A stretch of 64,000 bases of DNA, taken from NCBI GenBank assembly GCA_013397845.1, contig VZTG01001077.1:510484-574483 (forward strand), written 5' to 3'. The notes beneath the pieces were generated by a model that worked only from the letters and a program-made list of their open reading frames with translations, was not told the DNA's origin and made no database searches. This DNA is from Melanocharis versteri. Taxonomy: Eukaryota; Chordata; Aves; Passeriformes; Melanocharitidae. This document shows, piece after piece, positions 24,893-38,680 of this stretch (position 1 is the stretch's first letter; each line of letters begins with the position of its first letter). A program made the translations under genes and the position numbers.

Positions 24893-27800
24893 CATATTTT
24901 CTGTGCAGTGCGATTTGTACTTTGAGATCAGGATGACAAATGCAACTACTGTTCACAATGTTCCTAGAGAAGGGATCTAATTTTTAATCTCATGGCTCCA
25001 AGTAATAGTTTGGAAACAGTAGTTTCAATAACCAATTTTTGAATCAACTACCATAGCTCTTTATCTGATGTAAGCATTGGTTACTGGGATATCCACGAAT
25101 TGTTCCGGAGGAATGTAAGTTGTCTAGGAGTACATTAGTTAGGTAGTTGCCTGCTCACTTGCTCCTCCTTCACAAATGCAATATATTAAAAGGATGTGCC
25201 AATAAGCTTTCGCAGAAAAAAAAAAAAAAAAGAAATATAGAAGAAGAATCTTGGATGTAATTTTCAGATAAAATCTTATTTTCTGTCTCAGCTCAGGCTC
25301 TTTTGTAAATTCTAAGAGTGAACTTCTGAGAACAAAATTGTTCTTCTATCAGTCTTATACAGTTACCTTGTACATCTTTCTATAGTTCTACAAATGATCA
25401 TGTTTTTTTGAGGGGTGTTATCATTTTTAGAACTATACAACACAATTCATCATGGTGGTGTTATCAGATGTGAAATAAGAGCAGAAACAGTCTGCGGGAT
25501 GCACCAGAGCTAAGCAGTAGTACTAAAAAATGGAGGATTTCAATCAGAAGTTTTCTCTATCAGGAGAATATACTTACACAGTACCAGCAACACATATCCT
25601 GGCTATAAAACAATGTCTTTCTAGTATCTGCTTCCTGGCATAAAAAAGATTTCACTTAATTAATGCAAACCACATTCCGATAGATGAACATTAGACATTT
25701 CTTTTGCCTTTTGCTCGCAGATCTTTTCAAAACCCAGTAGCAGTTACTGTATTTATAAGTGATTTTTAAAGCAGGTTTTCACAGCATTTTGCTTTTTTTT
25801 TTCCTGATGCTCAAGACAGCCTGGAAGATTTGAAGACCTACTTCTTGCTCAGAGAATGAACAAGCCTTAGGATTGTTCCTGTTATTCGCTTCTTGTTCAA
25901 TTTGAAGGAAAGCCATAAGTCATTCTGGTTTCTATAAATTGTTATTTTTATAATGAGATATTATTGTACCTCCTTTATCAACTAGAGGATGTATATCTCA
26001 TTCTCAGTTCAGTTATGGCAGAATCATGCCTTGTAGTCCTATATCTTACCAGAGATGATCTCAACACAAACAGGACCTCATGAAAGTACCGTATATACAT
26101 TTTTGCTGTAACCCTATGAGTTTTTCTGATATGCTTCTGAACCTGATCTTTACACTTCCCTTGCAACCTCTCTCTTTTTGTTACTTCATCCAGATCACTT
26201 GCTATTAAAAGCACTTTCCAGTTATAATGTTACTCCACTTATAACATTTTGGATCCAAACAGCTCCCAGAGCATATTAACAACTGGCTTTATTGTACAAA
26301 TGAACTACTCATAGCTCTTTTCTCTTGGAGTATAGCCATATTCAAAGGAAAATGCTTCCGCTGCCTAACACTGCACTGCTATCTTAAGCAAACCTTCAAA
26401 ACTGGTTGCTTACAGTAGGCACAGCTTTGAGGAAGAGGTGAGGGTAAACATCCCAGAAATAGCCCCACTAGGCAATGAGCTCATCGGTGCATTTTCATGT
26501 CACAATTTCTGCACAGGGAAGTATTTTATAATGGTGTCTTCTGAGGACACATTCATTCTCCTTTTACTCGCCCATGCACTGCCTTGGTAGCAACCAAATC
26601 TCCCGAGAGACAATGAGGAACATGGCATAGCTGCACAGCTTCTTTGAAATGCAGAGCCCTGATTCCTATGAGGTTATCATATTAAGGCAGGCTGGATTCA
26701 TGGATGCAAGTGAGGATAACCCTACGAATACCATCACCCTACATAAAGTCTAGAGAAGTTATTTCAGCAAGCAGATGGAGGCAATCACTGGGGAGAGAAT
26801 TTTTAATTTTCTTTCATCCCAAGTTCATTCCCTTAGCACCAAGTTCGAGGCTTCTGAATCTGACCCTGAATTATCAGTAAAAATCAGCCCCTGTTTGGGA
26901 CTGAAGAAGGTCTAGGTGGAAACTCCCAGTACAGAACTGCAGTCGGGTAGGTCTGGCTTTTGGGAGTACTACAATGACGTGAGTTGCTGTCATGGTATTT
27001 CTTCCAATTCAGAGCATACATGAACCAGATATCAAGACTAAAGTTCTCTGTTTTCATTCTTCACTGAACTAACCACAAAAAATCCAAACCCCACCCACAG
27101 AGAGATGCAGATTCAGGAGCAAGAATTGCAATCTGCATCTCTAAGAGTTGTAGATTTGATTTTCTCTGGAAGACGGATTTAATTAGGCTTCTGCTTGAGA
27201 AAAATACTGTAAGGAAGCTTTATTTTGTGCAGGATTCCTTATTAAACTGGAGGCAAATCACCACATATTACTTCTAAGAAGACTGTCTGCAAAGTCAGAT
27301 AGCTTTTAGTGGGCTGAAGTTCAGGAGGTTTTAATTATATGTTCCCATTCTACTGGAAAAGTTTTTTTTTTTGCACTAAATAGGAACAGGTTAGAGAAGA
27401 ATTTAAGTTGGCTCAGATACATGATCTTATACTACTATTATTTAACAGCTTTGTGAAGTAAAAATAAAGAAACTGCTACAGCCATAGGTCCAAATTTAAC
27501 TGACATAGTCCCTCAAGACTGCAGTACAGATTCCATGCAAAGATCTCAAAGCACTGCCTCAGCAAAACTGTTTTCTTTGCAAAAATTACAAATAAGATCC
27601 TTCAAGCAGCAATGACTGGTCACACTTCTGTACCAAAGGAAGGACGACAGCTTGCATGCAGATAGAGAAGCAGGAAGTAAGTCTGTTCTTTAATCAATTT
27701 CAGTAAGGGGGAAACCTCATTTTCCTATGAAGATCATTACTGCAGTGGCTGAAAGTAAACTGCAGACTGACATGAAGTGTTGATGAACAAAGAACTAAAA

Positions 27801-29627
27801 ATTTAAAAGTGGAACATAATTAAATATGGATCCTTACTAATCAATAGTGAGTGTATAACTACATTTCTCAAGGTTATTTAGGCACGGTGTTGCGACGAGA
27901 CAGAGTGAACAGAGTAGGTAAACTAGAGAGTCAAAAATGTGCTCTGCAGCGCTGCTGAGGTTGTTTGCAGTCAGTCTTGTCATACTTGAACAGCTCACAC
28001 TGAAACTTTTACCAGTAGTCTCATTAAGGAGACATGAAGCAAGGTTAAGGAGGCCTCCAAGAATAGACAAATCCACTTAAGGAATGCTGCAAAACCACTC
28101 CAGCAGTGCTGTCTGTGTCTGTCTTATCTGCATTTCTGCACTTTGAACAGTAGTAAACAGAATCAGATCGAATTCTTTCAGACAGGGAACATTGCTTAGA
28201 ACAGGTTTGATAAACCCATCTCTAAAACGGTAACATGAGAAACCTTTGGCATTTAAGACTAAAATGCTAATTTTCGTGATGGATGGTCCTGCATGTGAGT
28301 CCATAGACATGATCACAACAAAAATTAATATTTAGAAATACTTTAAAGAAAATTACTTATCAATGTGATAATTTGAAAATGTCAGGTATGTTTATGAGTA
28401 CCATTCTGCCCATCAGACAGAAACACCAAGCAATATAATTGAGTATTTTTGCTAACTTTGGAGTTAAAAAATCAACACCTGAAAAACTCTCCTCCCACAA
28501 ATAACATCTATCTAAAAGAGAATTCATGTGAAGCAGCTTTGAAATTTTCAGTTGCATCATCTTTTGCCCAGCCATTTGAATCCTATTAACTTGAAAAGAG
28601 TCCCACATCCATATACTGCCTCTGAAGGGCAAGGGCACAAAGGCTCTGTGCAGCACCCTGAGCATGCACACACTTCCCATCCAAGCCTGGATTGATTTTA
28701 GTTGGAGTTTTTTTTCATAAAACCTAGATCATCTTTATATCCATACAGATACTCTTCTCATACTGATTAAACTTGACAGGAACCCCAAATGCACACAAAC
28801 ATTGTATGTCATATATATGTGCAATACCTATGCTGAACTTGTTTAAGAGAATAAGAGAAAAAAAACGGCAAATGAAAAGAACTTCAGATGAAGGTTTCAT
28901 TTCTATGCCTCTGCAACAGTATGACCTGAGCAAACTCTCCCACTTTTTCCTTTAAAAACAAAACCATTATTTGTGCATTTTGTGCAGCATTTTGGGATTT
29001 TCTGATGAGAAAGCTTTAATCTCTGTAGACACTGAAGGTTACTGCAGATTTCTGTTAGATTTTTATCAAAAAGGATTTAAACCACCAGGATGCCAAATAG
29101 TAAATATTTTCTCACACAAAAATTTTTATTTACCTAACCCGTAACTGTGTTTTTGGCACGACTGCTAAAGTAAATGAAAACCACTTAGAAACCAGATTGC
29201 TTCAGTTACAATCCTTTTGACTTTTCTCTTCTAAAAATTTCCTATAAATTTTTGTAACTGTTTTGTTTTAGTACCACATCTTCATATTAGCACAAGAACA
29301 GTATTTTTCCGTCATATTTTTTTCCAAACTCTACTGTTCGTGAATTCTGATAAGACTGCATGGGCAATAACTGGCCTACAAGAAGAAAAAGTACAGGCAT
29401 AACTGTACCCATAAATGCATTAAATTTGACAAAGCACAGACTTTGCCATAAACTGTTAAGGCTTTCCTTTACATGCATATTCTCGCCCCATTGGACATGG
29501 CTTTACTGGGTGAAGTACAAATGCTCCAGTCCAAGAATGCTGGTGCTGGGTATTCCTCAGCTGGCAGCTGCTTATGTACTGACACAAAAAATTAATGTAA
29601 GCAAAGAGAGCTGTGTGTATGCCAGTG
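24893..29627. other. Non-coding stretch, no gene supported
   Basis: An A16 tract lies at 25216-25231. Two minus-strand frames, 28316-28077 and 28076-27837, are in the same phase and separated by one stop codon, giving about 160 codons with a single interruption. Neither half is recognised. A third minus frame (28360-28680) is out of phase with them. No splice or retrocopy evidence supports a pseudogene. Confidence 0.5.
25216..25231. repeat. A16 homopolymer
   Basis: Sixteen A follow ttcgcag. No retrotransposed sequence is visible on its 5' side. Confidence 0.9.
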
Positions 29628-29668
29628 TAAACAGCTTCTCGGCCCACATTCTTTTGAGAAGCTGTTTA
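29628..29668. repeat. Perfect 13-bp inverted repeat, 15-base loop
   Basis: taaacagcttctc (29628-29640) is the exact reverse complement of gagaagctgttta (29656-29668). In RNA from either strand it would form a stable 13-bp stem with a 15-nt loop, and on the plus strand two G-U pairs could extend it inward. It is shorter than a metazoan microRNA hairpin (about 22 bp or more). It does not match a transposon end I know. Confidence 0.85.
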
Positions 29669-32600
29669 GGAACAATAAACCAGAAGCTATGCTTCTGAGG
29701 TACAGGAAAATATCTCATAAATATGAACGGGCCATCTCTTTATTTAATTTCCCTTACAAAACAGATAGAGAGTTTGATTCAAAAGTGATTAATAAAATGT
29801 CCTAAATTGGATTCTGTCGCTCTTAATCTAAGCATATATAAGGGAGCGTAAATGGATATAAATTTTACATTGCAGAGATGAAAATTGTTTTTGTTTAAAC
29901 AGACTGCCAGGACACTGACCACTGGGTTAGCTCTGAGTGCCCAAGTCAAATCTGGGCTCATGGACTGTGAGCATGACTTCTTCCGAGCCATGAAGGACAG
30001 GAAGGACAGGAGCCAATGGATGTCACTCATTAGTCCACCAAGAGACCTCGGTGCAGAATTTCTGTTTTTAATTTGTTAGGCATGCTGGGATCACTGTTCA
30101 AAAATCACAGCTTGTTTTGCAGTGCAGTTTAATTTCTACGTAGCTGAACATTCCCCTCCACCCACCTACCAAGACCAGGTCTGCCTTTTGCTGTAAAATC
30201 TGGGCATGTTAATAACAATAAAGGCAAACCCTTTTCTCACAGTCCTTACCTTATCTCTAAAGTATCTCTTGCTATCATAAATTCTCACAGGAGAAATACA
30301 CCAGATCCTGGAAGCTGGAAAAGAGAAAAGAGGGAAAAATTCTTATCAAGATTGTTCTAAAAAGCACTTGAAAGTTTTAAATGCTGCTGCACAGGCTATT
30401 CTCCTCCTGAACCGAGCCTTAAAAAACCTTTTCTTTATTTTTTAGAGTTTCAAATTAGACAACCAAGTGTGTTGCAATTGCTTCTGAGCTGCTTGTAAGT
30501 GCATAGTAATAGCAAGGCCAGTCCTCCAACACTGCTTGGCTGATGAAAGTGAGCATCACTCTCATTTGCCCTCATTCAGGAGAAGTCTTAATGGAAAGCA
30601 GAGCTCGAAAGAAATTGGCACTTTGAGAAAAATGGCTATGTGGGGAAGAGCACTTTTGTTAATAGTAATTGGAGGACATACTGCAACATCTTTTCCAATT
30701 GTCTGAAAGTCTGTGGACAATCCAGAGCCCCATTTACCCCCATCTTCTACCAGAGTAATTCCACTGACTGTATTGTAATGATCCCTACTTTACAACAGTG
30801 TTAGCAAGAACAGGGTTACACTCCAGAGTTGAAGTCTCTCGTTAAGGTGCAAATATCTAAAATCCAGAGAGGGCAGATGTCTAATTCAATGCATGCATTA
30901 TGCCTAGAGGTCAAGGTTCTGACAATGAGGACAAAAACGAAAAAGACAAAAGAAATGTTAGTTTGACTCTGTGTCTCACCATAAAATACCAGAAGCATAA
31001 TGATATAATGTTAACTTCAGCAAAGAATACAGAAGGTGACAAGGTTATTTCTTTTTATCAGCTGAGATATCTTCTGTGACAAAACTACTGTTCTGCAGTG
31101 CAGCCTACTTCATCCCCATACAAATGCAGAACAAAGAGGGCAAAACCAGAACTTTTCTCTCCCAACTTCTTCCACAGCATTACTCAGAGGTAGATTTCAG
31201 CCAAACTGATGGCTTTTCAGGACACATTTTACGCAGTAATTTCATAAATACCTTATTAGACAAAATTATTTGCAGGCACATAGTTGAACAGTAAAATCTC
31301 TTCATTCCTAGAGTGTGTCATCCCTCAAGTAGGGAAAGGTGAAATTTTTGGCAGTTCAGCTGTGCCCCTACCTTCCTTGCCATTTGCCCGTATTGATTCT
31401 GCAGTTCTGATGTGTTTTAAACTTATGAGCTAATAACTAAATACAGAAGAGTATTCTTTAACTTAGATACAGGTCTAAGGGATGAGTGATGGTTACTTAA
31501 TACCAGTCTTTAATTAGTTTGCAGAGATTTGTAACCTCAGGACCTTGAATCCCCAAGCCATCATTCTGTTGTTCATCCCTCCCTGTAACTGATTTTGGGT
31601 GAGGAACAGTTGCATTATTGCCATAAATTACACTTGCTTCTCCAAAGAGAAAATGAGAACTGAGGACCAGAGGTGGCCAGCTGGGAACCAGTTTAAGAGA
31701 ACTCTGCCCCTGCAATGCTCAGTGCTCCTTATTCTTGCTCTTGCCAGTGCCATTCCCTCAGTCCTACCGATTCAACCGTTCTCATGTCCACACCATTAAC
31801 GAGACACGTGAAAGAAACCATTAAAAAATAATAAAAAGGGAAAAGCCGTGATGGAGTAGCTGTCCCTCTGGTGCAAGTGAAAGAACTGAAGCCCTTCATG
31901 GAAGGGAAGAGGGAAGAACAAGTGCAAGAAACCAAGCCAGGCTGGGAGCTCTAATGGAATATCCAAGATGAACTGCTAAACAGGCCTGTGATGGCAACAA
32001 TTTGGCTCTTCTTATTTCAAGAATATTTTTTAAGTGCTGATACTTCTTATATAATAGTATGAGACCTATCCATAGGAAATCTAGTGTACTTAAGGAAATA
32101 AAACATTCTAGTGATCAATCTCTGCAAAAAATAGTTGTGAAACATGAAGACCTAGACTTGAGTAATTATATCTGTAGCCAGGGTTTCTGACTAAACATGA
32201 TTTACACCCCTCCTTTGTATTAGTACAAAGAGTACCACTGGAGAGAAACAAAAGGATGAATTCACACATTATTTCTGTTCCAAACACCATATTTTAAAAA
32301 TACATTGTAGCACATTTATGAAGAACTAAAGAATGTGAGTTTGTACAAGTACAGAGCCTGCTTCAGCAGCTGTGAAGGTGTTATCCTTGCCAGAGAGATA
32401 AACATTTGACTTTCTAGGGCTTCTTTTAACTCACGGCTTGATAATAAATCTGGGCTTAGAGATATTTTCCTTAGTAGTAGTGTACAGTGAAGCAGCTTTT
32501 CACAAGGTCTTATTTCAACTCTTCAAACCTCTTCGTCAGGCGCTGCGATTTCCTGCATTCATTTGTTTAACTAACTGAACTTTTAAAGCCCATCAATAAC

Positions 32601-34344
32601 AACAGCAAAGCTTGCAAGTCATTTCATTTTGGACCTGTGTTCTCAAGATGGGTTGTTTTTCCTGTAAAGCTGATCAGATGGAAGATATGCTTCTTTTACT
32701 GTCCAAGGCCCAACCCACTACAGAATTAAATAGGTGGGCAAAACATTTCTCCCTAGTTTCAAGATTTGGCATTAATTTAGTTTATTTGGTTGGATGTCTT
32801 CTCCATAATTAGTCTGTTGAATAATATTAAGTCAACTTATACGCAGTATTTTGTATTTAAAAATGTTAATTCAGCCACTGAAAGAATATTGTGGTTTTAG
32901 TAGAAAAAGTTACTTTTCTCTGATCACTGAGAAAAAGACATTGGAATTACAAATTTCAAGATTTGTTCATAATGTCATTAGGCAATGGGTCCGGGATTGT
33001 GACATGGAGAAGATGAGAAGTACACTTTGTGTTCATTCCTGTATTTTTTGCCCATGTATCTCCTTTTGATTTGTAACATCCTACCTGTTTCTTGTTTCAC
33101 GTAGGAGTAGACAATCCAACCTTGATAACACGGCAAGAGAATCAGCCTATTTTTTATGTGAACTGCTGGGAAAATTATGTGTGGAATGTACTTAGTAATT
33201 TTTGCTTATTCTTGTTTTATGTTTTAGGAATTTTGGAGTTTTCTCATAGCTCATGTTCTTAAAATGACTGGGGGAAGATAACAGAACATTTTCAGATTCT
33301 TGTCCTTGGGAGTGTGACACAGTGATAACAAAAGAAATTATTATTAGAAAAACATACACAGTCAAATACAAAGCATACCACAAATTTCTTGCAAGCTGTT
33401 AGTTTCTCACACTTGATGTTTTGTTAAATGTACTTGAAGGCAAATTCCAATTAAGTAATGATTACTAATGTCCGTAGGCTCTTAAAGATCAAAACGATAA
33501 CAAGAGTGGGTTGAATATTTGACCTTATGCCAATAACACTAGCTAATAAACAAATCCAATTGAAATGTATGAGAACTATGGATTTCATTATGGTTTCTAA
33601 GGATTTCTTCACATTCAACCAATTTCAGCTGGGAAGAGCTCAATAATCTGATGACATCAGCAGTACAACGTGCTCTTAATAACAAATAAATGCTGTGGAT
33701 GAAAATTTACCACATGGATGTAAGCAGGCCGGTAGGCTGTAGGTGGCCCTATTCATGTTGTTTCATTCCTTGCTTTTGCACCTGATCCACTGCATAGATT
33801 TTAAAAATAATGGATATAATTTCCTAGAGAAACTGAATCACTGCTCTGCCATTTTTTGCTCCTTGCATTCTGGTATTCAGTAGCGTGCTCATAGATTTTC
33901 ATATGCATGGTATGATTGCTTTGCCAATCTCACTTTGAATTCCTATAGCTGGTCACACACAACTGCCTTCACAGCTTTGTCTTCATGTCATTGCACTGCA
34001 ATCTTGGCTAATGCAGTCCTCAAAAAGCATCCTACTCATATTTTCCAGTAAAAATTATTTTGTGAGAGTCAAAATAATTTGCCAGAAGCCTTACTGTTCT
34101 TGCAACACCTAGTTTTGAATGTGTCCAAATTTATATCAATCATTTGTGTTCTCTTGTGCTCTCCTTGGTGTGAGGCACTGTAATGTTTGTATAGTATTCT
34201 GATACCTGGTGGTATGTTAAGATATCAGACAGCTCAAAGGACATGGGGAATAAAACCAAACGCATAGGGGAGGATGAACACATAAGAGATCAAATTCTAC
34301 CAATTTACTATGTATCAATATTTTCTACAGGACCTCAGTTGATC
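29669..34344. other. Non-coding stretch, no gene supported
   Basis: Almost repeat-free sequence with scattered frames of 60-80 codons and no recognised protein. A 13-base near-palindrome, ctgatgacatcag (33648-33660), is CRE/AP-1-like but isolated. Confidence 0.5.
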
Positions 34345-34407
34345 TTTGTGTGTGTGTGTGTTTGTTTTTCTTTAAACTCAAATTGCATTTATGCTGTGTG
34401 TGTGTGG
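34345..34407. repeat. Two (GT)n tracts separated by 31 bases
   Basis: (TG)n at 34345-34363 and again at 34395-34407, both short. They may be remnants of one interrupted array. Confidence 0.85.
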
Positions 34408-37400
34408 TTTCTCAAGAGTGAACAGTGAATAGCATCCTACAGTTCTACCCTTAAACATCAAAGCTCTCTGTACAGCAACCACAGAAAGGATCCTCTCCCA
34501 TTATAACAGGAATAAAGGTCGTTTTCCCTTTCTCACAGCCTCTGAAATCAAAATCACAATCATGGCAGCTTTCTGCAGCACTGAGCTTAAACCTAAAGTG
34601 ACATTATTTAAAAGATGTTTTACTGCTTTCCTCCTGTCCAAAAAAACAGAAAGGTTGTGGCTATTGCACAAGACATAACACTTTGGGGAGGCATTTGCAA
34701 CACACTTTCAGCAAGTGGCCAGTCCCTCCAGAGGTGACACCCAAAATGCCAGAATGGTATTTTGAACAGTGAAAGCTGATATTTGATGAACTGTATTCCT
34801 CTCATTGAAAATACATAGCCTGTGGTCAATGTAGAGTAAAAGTTATGGTGAGTGACTGCGGTGTTAATAGACTGGATGACAGGTTGGCTGCTATTCCCAG
34901 TGAGTGATCTATGTCTATCAGCTCACCTTTCTTCTCCCCTCCTAATAGACAGCTGGCTCTTTATCACTTCTCTCGTGGCTGACCCAGAGGAGTTTAGGTT
35001 TAGCCATTTCTCCCTCAAAAAGGGAAATGCGAGCACAAGGTTAGGAACAGCTCTTGACATTTGCTTGATCAGACCACAAATCCCTTTTGCCTCAAAATCT
35101 GATGCAGCAAATCTTTGAGGATCATTTTGGAAGCTCTGTCTTCAAAGAGAGTCTGCTGTATCACAGAAGTGTCTCATCATGGTGTAGGAAATACAAGGTG
35201 AAAGTATTAGGCATCAGTGTTATCTTCAGCCAGATACACAATAGATAACTTAACTTGGGAAATTTTGCAGGAGCTAAATTTTAAAAATTATTTAGACGAA
35301 CTTTACATACTTGAAGAATGGCTTGTGGGTCTGAAAGTAGCAGTACGAGCTGTTCTGGTGAAACACGTTACCTTTCTCAAGAAAGTTTGCCTTTCTTTCA
35401 TCATTAGGCATGTGGCTATGCCTTAGTCTATACAGTTCATCTTTCCTTCCTACAGAGGTATATCCACCATTGAAGAGTGGGACCTGGCAGGTAAAAGGAA
35501 TTCTGTGAAACAGCATTTGCAGAGAAGTGACACTGCAGGTTAAACGTGTTCCCTCTTAGACAAATTGTGCTTTGCTTTTTGGGCAGTAGTTAGCTTCAGC
35601 AAAAGTGGAAGGGATCAAAAAGAGTGGAAAAGGTGGTAGGTCACAAAACTGCAAGATCAAAGCCTCTGTCTAAGGCCCTTTGATTTTACCATGTTAATTC
35701 CCAAGCCTTTGAAATCCTTTTGACGAGTATTCCCTCAAGAAGTTTCTAGAAGCTGTTATGTAGGATTTAGGAGAACCTGAAGGGTAATTCTGTGAATGAT
35801 AACATTAAACAAAATAAAAGCACAATGGTTACTGTTGTGGTAGATCAATATAATGAAGTATAGCTTAACACGTAAAAACTAGGTCATCAAGATGAATACT
35901 GTAACATGATAAGGAGAAAATACATGAGTCATAAAGGACAATTAACAGTAAACATAACCCCCATACCACCATTTGGTAGGAATCACATTATATTTATAGC
36001 TATGGTGGCGTTCTAAGGTACATATGACTACTTTTTCCAGAGATTTACTTATGTCTGGATACAAATTACATACAGAGTACTAGAGATTTGTTTGTTTAAA
36101 ACATGTGCAATATATTTATTCATGTCTCACCATTTGCTGTGTTGGTTCTCACTCCCATAATGACCTTAGTTGCATGTACTACCAGTACTACTCCTCATAT
36201 TTTCTCTCCTCACTTTCTGCTATTACTGACCTTCTCCACAGCCTCTCGATCTTGCCACTCCTTTCTTTTTATTGCTTCCTTGTGCACACATGCACATACA
36301 CACCCCACTCACCACTTCCCTGCTTTTATCCATTTGCCCTCATTGACAGACTGCCATTTGGGCCATTTCTTCCAAAAATTCTGGACTTTTTTTTTGTCCC
36401 TGTTTTAAGGGCAAAGAATGATCCTGTGGTTAAGACACTAGATTGGTGTTGTAGGGTTCAGATTGTGGTTGCTGGCCTCCTGCCCAGTTAATGTAACATG
36501 GTTTTAGTGTAATTGAGAATAAGGAATGCTATGTATGTAGAACTTTTAGCAAATCACTTAAACAAAGTGCTTGGATGTCTGAAAGCTTTCTCTAAGGTAT
36601 TCATTGCTCTTCAATTCCAGTGGGAGTTGAGGGCATGCAACACTATGTAGGACACATTCATCATGTTGAAGGATTTGGCTTAGTTCACCACCTGCAAAAG
36701 GGGCTAATTCTTAGCTCACATAAGGCTTATGATGATGAAAACATTCTATTAATGTTCATTATGTGTTCCTTTGCTACAGTAATGAGTGCCAAGAAATAAT
36801 TCTCTCAGTAAGATGAATGCCAGCTAAAATAATTCTGTTCTAACAGATTAAATTCAATGCAAGGTCACCAGTCACCTTTCTACAGCACCCTTTGTCTTTA
36901 ATATGTTCCTAGCATGGAGGAAGTCTTTGGAGGACAAGTTTAACATTAAAGTCCTCCCCTGTAGGAGGAACACATATCAAAGACCTTAAGCAGAGATGTG
37001 TGCTCCTGTGCCCGTGGCCACCAGTTCCCAGCTAGGCACTGTGCTCTTGCTTATGTCTTTTGGTGGTTAGATTTCACACTACAAGTGTCTGCAAGGCAAC
37101 AGCAAGGCTACTTCTGTCGATGTCACGCTGAGTTCAGAACTGCAGATTCCAATTCATGCCATGTAAATTATCTCTGGATTAAAATACACTATTTTTATTG
37201 CTACAGTACTCTCTCTCTCTCTCTCCTAATCCCACTATTGCAGCCATCCTATTTTTGTTCCCCTTTCTCTATTATTTTTTGAGTCTCCTCTTCCTTTCCT
37301 ATTTCTTTCCTATCATTTGGCTCCCAGTGATTATTCTATATAATGACCATTTCATATTTTTCATCTTTTACGTTCACTTATATTTTTAACAGGTAGCTTG

Positions 37401-38439
37401 GCTGATACAGTCTTTCTCCCTCAGAGCAATTTTTCATGGGTTTGTTTTGAACTCACTGTATTTTGTAATTTCCTTACCTGTGCATGGATCATAACTTCTA
37501 TTTTATAAGCTTTTTTGTTTCTCCATTTTGAATGCAAGAAATTGAGATTGTGCACATTTATGTTTTGCTGCATGTGCCTGAATACCTTGCAGATGTGACA
37601 TGCTATTTTTACAGATTTAGAGTGTACCTCTCAAATGTATTCAGAAGAGTGAATGGCAAAACTGTAAAATTCTCCCTTTCTTTTAGCAAAGGGGTGACAT
37701 AAAATATACTGAAATACAACGATATTGTTATTTTCCTTTTCTCAAGTGGCAGAGCAAAGAACTGGAGGACTTTGGAATAGCCTAATCTTGAACACATTCT
37801 CTGGGAACTGAGTTTCCTTCAACAGATTGGTGCACAGACTTCTGCTCCGGTCAGGAGGATTTGGAGAGCTCACCCAGTGTAAGGAAGAGCAGGTGACAGA
37901 AGTCATGAGGAGCAGCATTGCCATGAGCTGTAGGCAGAATGATCTCTCTAGCAGTTATTCCACAGACCTGCCTTTCAGAGCCTGCAAATAGTCATAGTAT
38001 CACCTGTAGGGAGTCTGGATGCTTGTATCTCACTTGTCTGGAAAAGGAAAAGGCTAGGATAAGAGCAACAGATAGATCATCACTCCTTAAGAACAGGGGT
38101 ATAAAAGCCTGGGGATTTATCTCAAAGCTCTTCCACTTTGTTACTGGCTTCTGTTTTTGAAGCTGTCCCAGCCAGATTTTTCATACACAGATTCAAATGC
38201 TGCCATTGGGCAGCCTGGCTCCCACTCAAGGCAGGGAGAAGCTACAGGGACATAATTTGAGGCAGGCTTCTTATTTAAAATGTCTTTGCCCTTCTATTTT
38301 ATTTTGTCTCTCCAGAATATACAGCCCTTCCAATATTTTCTTGCTCAGTGTAACTTGGTGCTTCATATTCATTTCAGGAACCTCTACTTTCTAAACTACA
38401 GAAGTGTCAAAGTTCAGAGCAGAAGAAACCCAAAGCAGC
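34408..38439. other. Non-coding stretch, no gene supported
   Basis: It contains two heavily overlapping plus-strand frames (36103-36408 and 36105-36491), both Ser/Leu/His-rich translations of a pyrimidine-rich tract, and a short (CT)n array. Nothing is recognisable as an exon. Confidence 0.5.
37208..37226. repeat. (CT)n microsatellite
   Basis: A short pure CT run inside a broadly pyrimidine-rich stretch (37200-37320). Confidence 0.9.
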
Positions 38440-38680
38440 TCCTGCAGTGGTTCTGACCCAGCAATCACTGCACATCTCACAGCCCGTGGATGTCTAACAG
38501 CCGGGTGCGGTTACCTGAGCAGGTGCAGGACTCTGCCAGCGTGGCCTGCAGGTTGCGTTGTGCTGCACTCACCCCTCGGCTGCAGGAGAAACTCAGACAG
38601 CTCCTTGTGATAAAGGAGCCCACAGGCAGCTCCTACTTGGTACCATTGATCACATCACAGGTGTGGCCTTGCCTTTATCT
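38440..38680. other. Local GC/CpG-rich pocket
   Basis: About seven CpG sites fall in roughly 120 bp (38485-38585), along with E-box-like caggtg/cacctg words, in a region otherwise CpG-poor. Two overlapping plus-strand frames (38404-38610 and 38490-38708) run through it in different phases and neither is recognised. On the minus strand ctgctcag|gtaacc reads like a donor site. It could be a small regulatory element, a decayed CpG island or a non-coding exon. Confidence 0.3.

Noticed and set aside
27430..27500. MIR-like stretch (tttgtgaagtaaaaataaag, aaactgctacag)
   Set aside because: Similarity is limited to a few common AT-rich words.
36103..36491. Two overlapping frames of 101 and 128 codons
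   Set aside because: Both are translations of a pyrimidine-rich tract in neighbouring phases, which is a compositional artefact.
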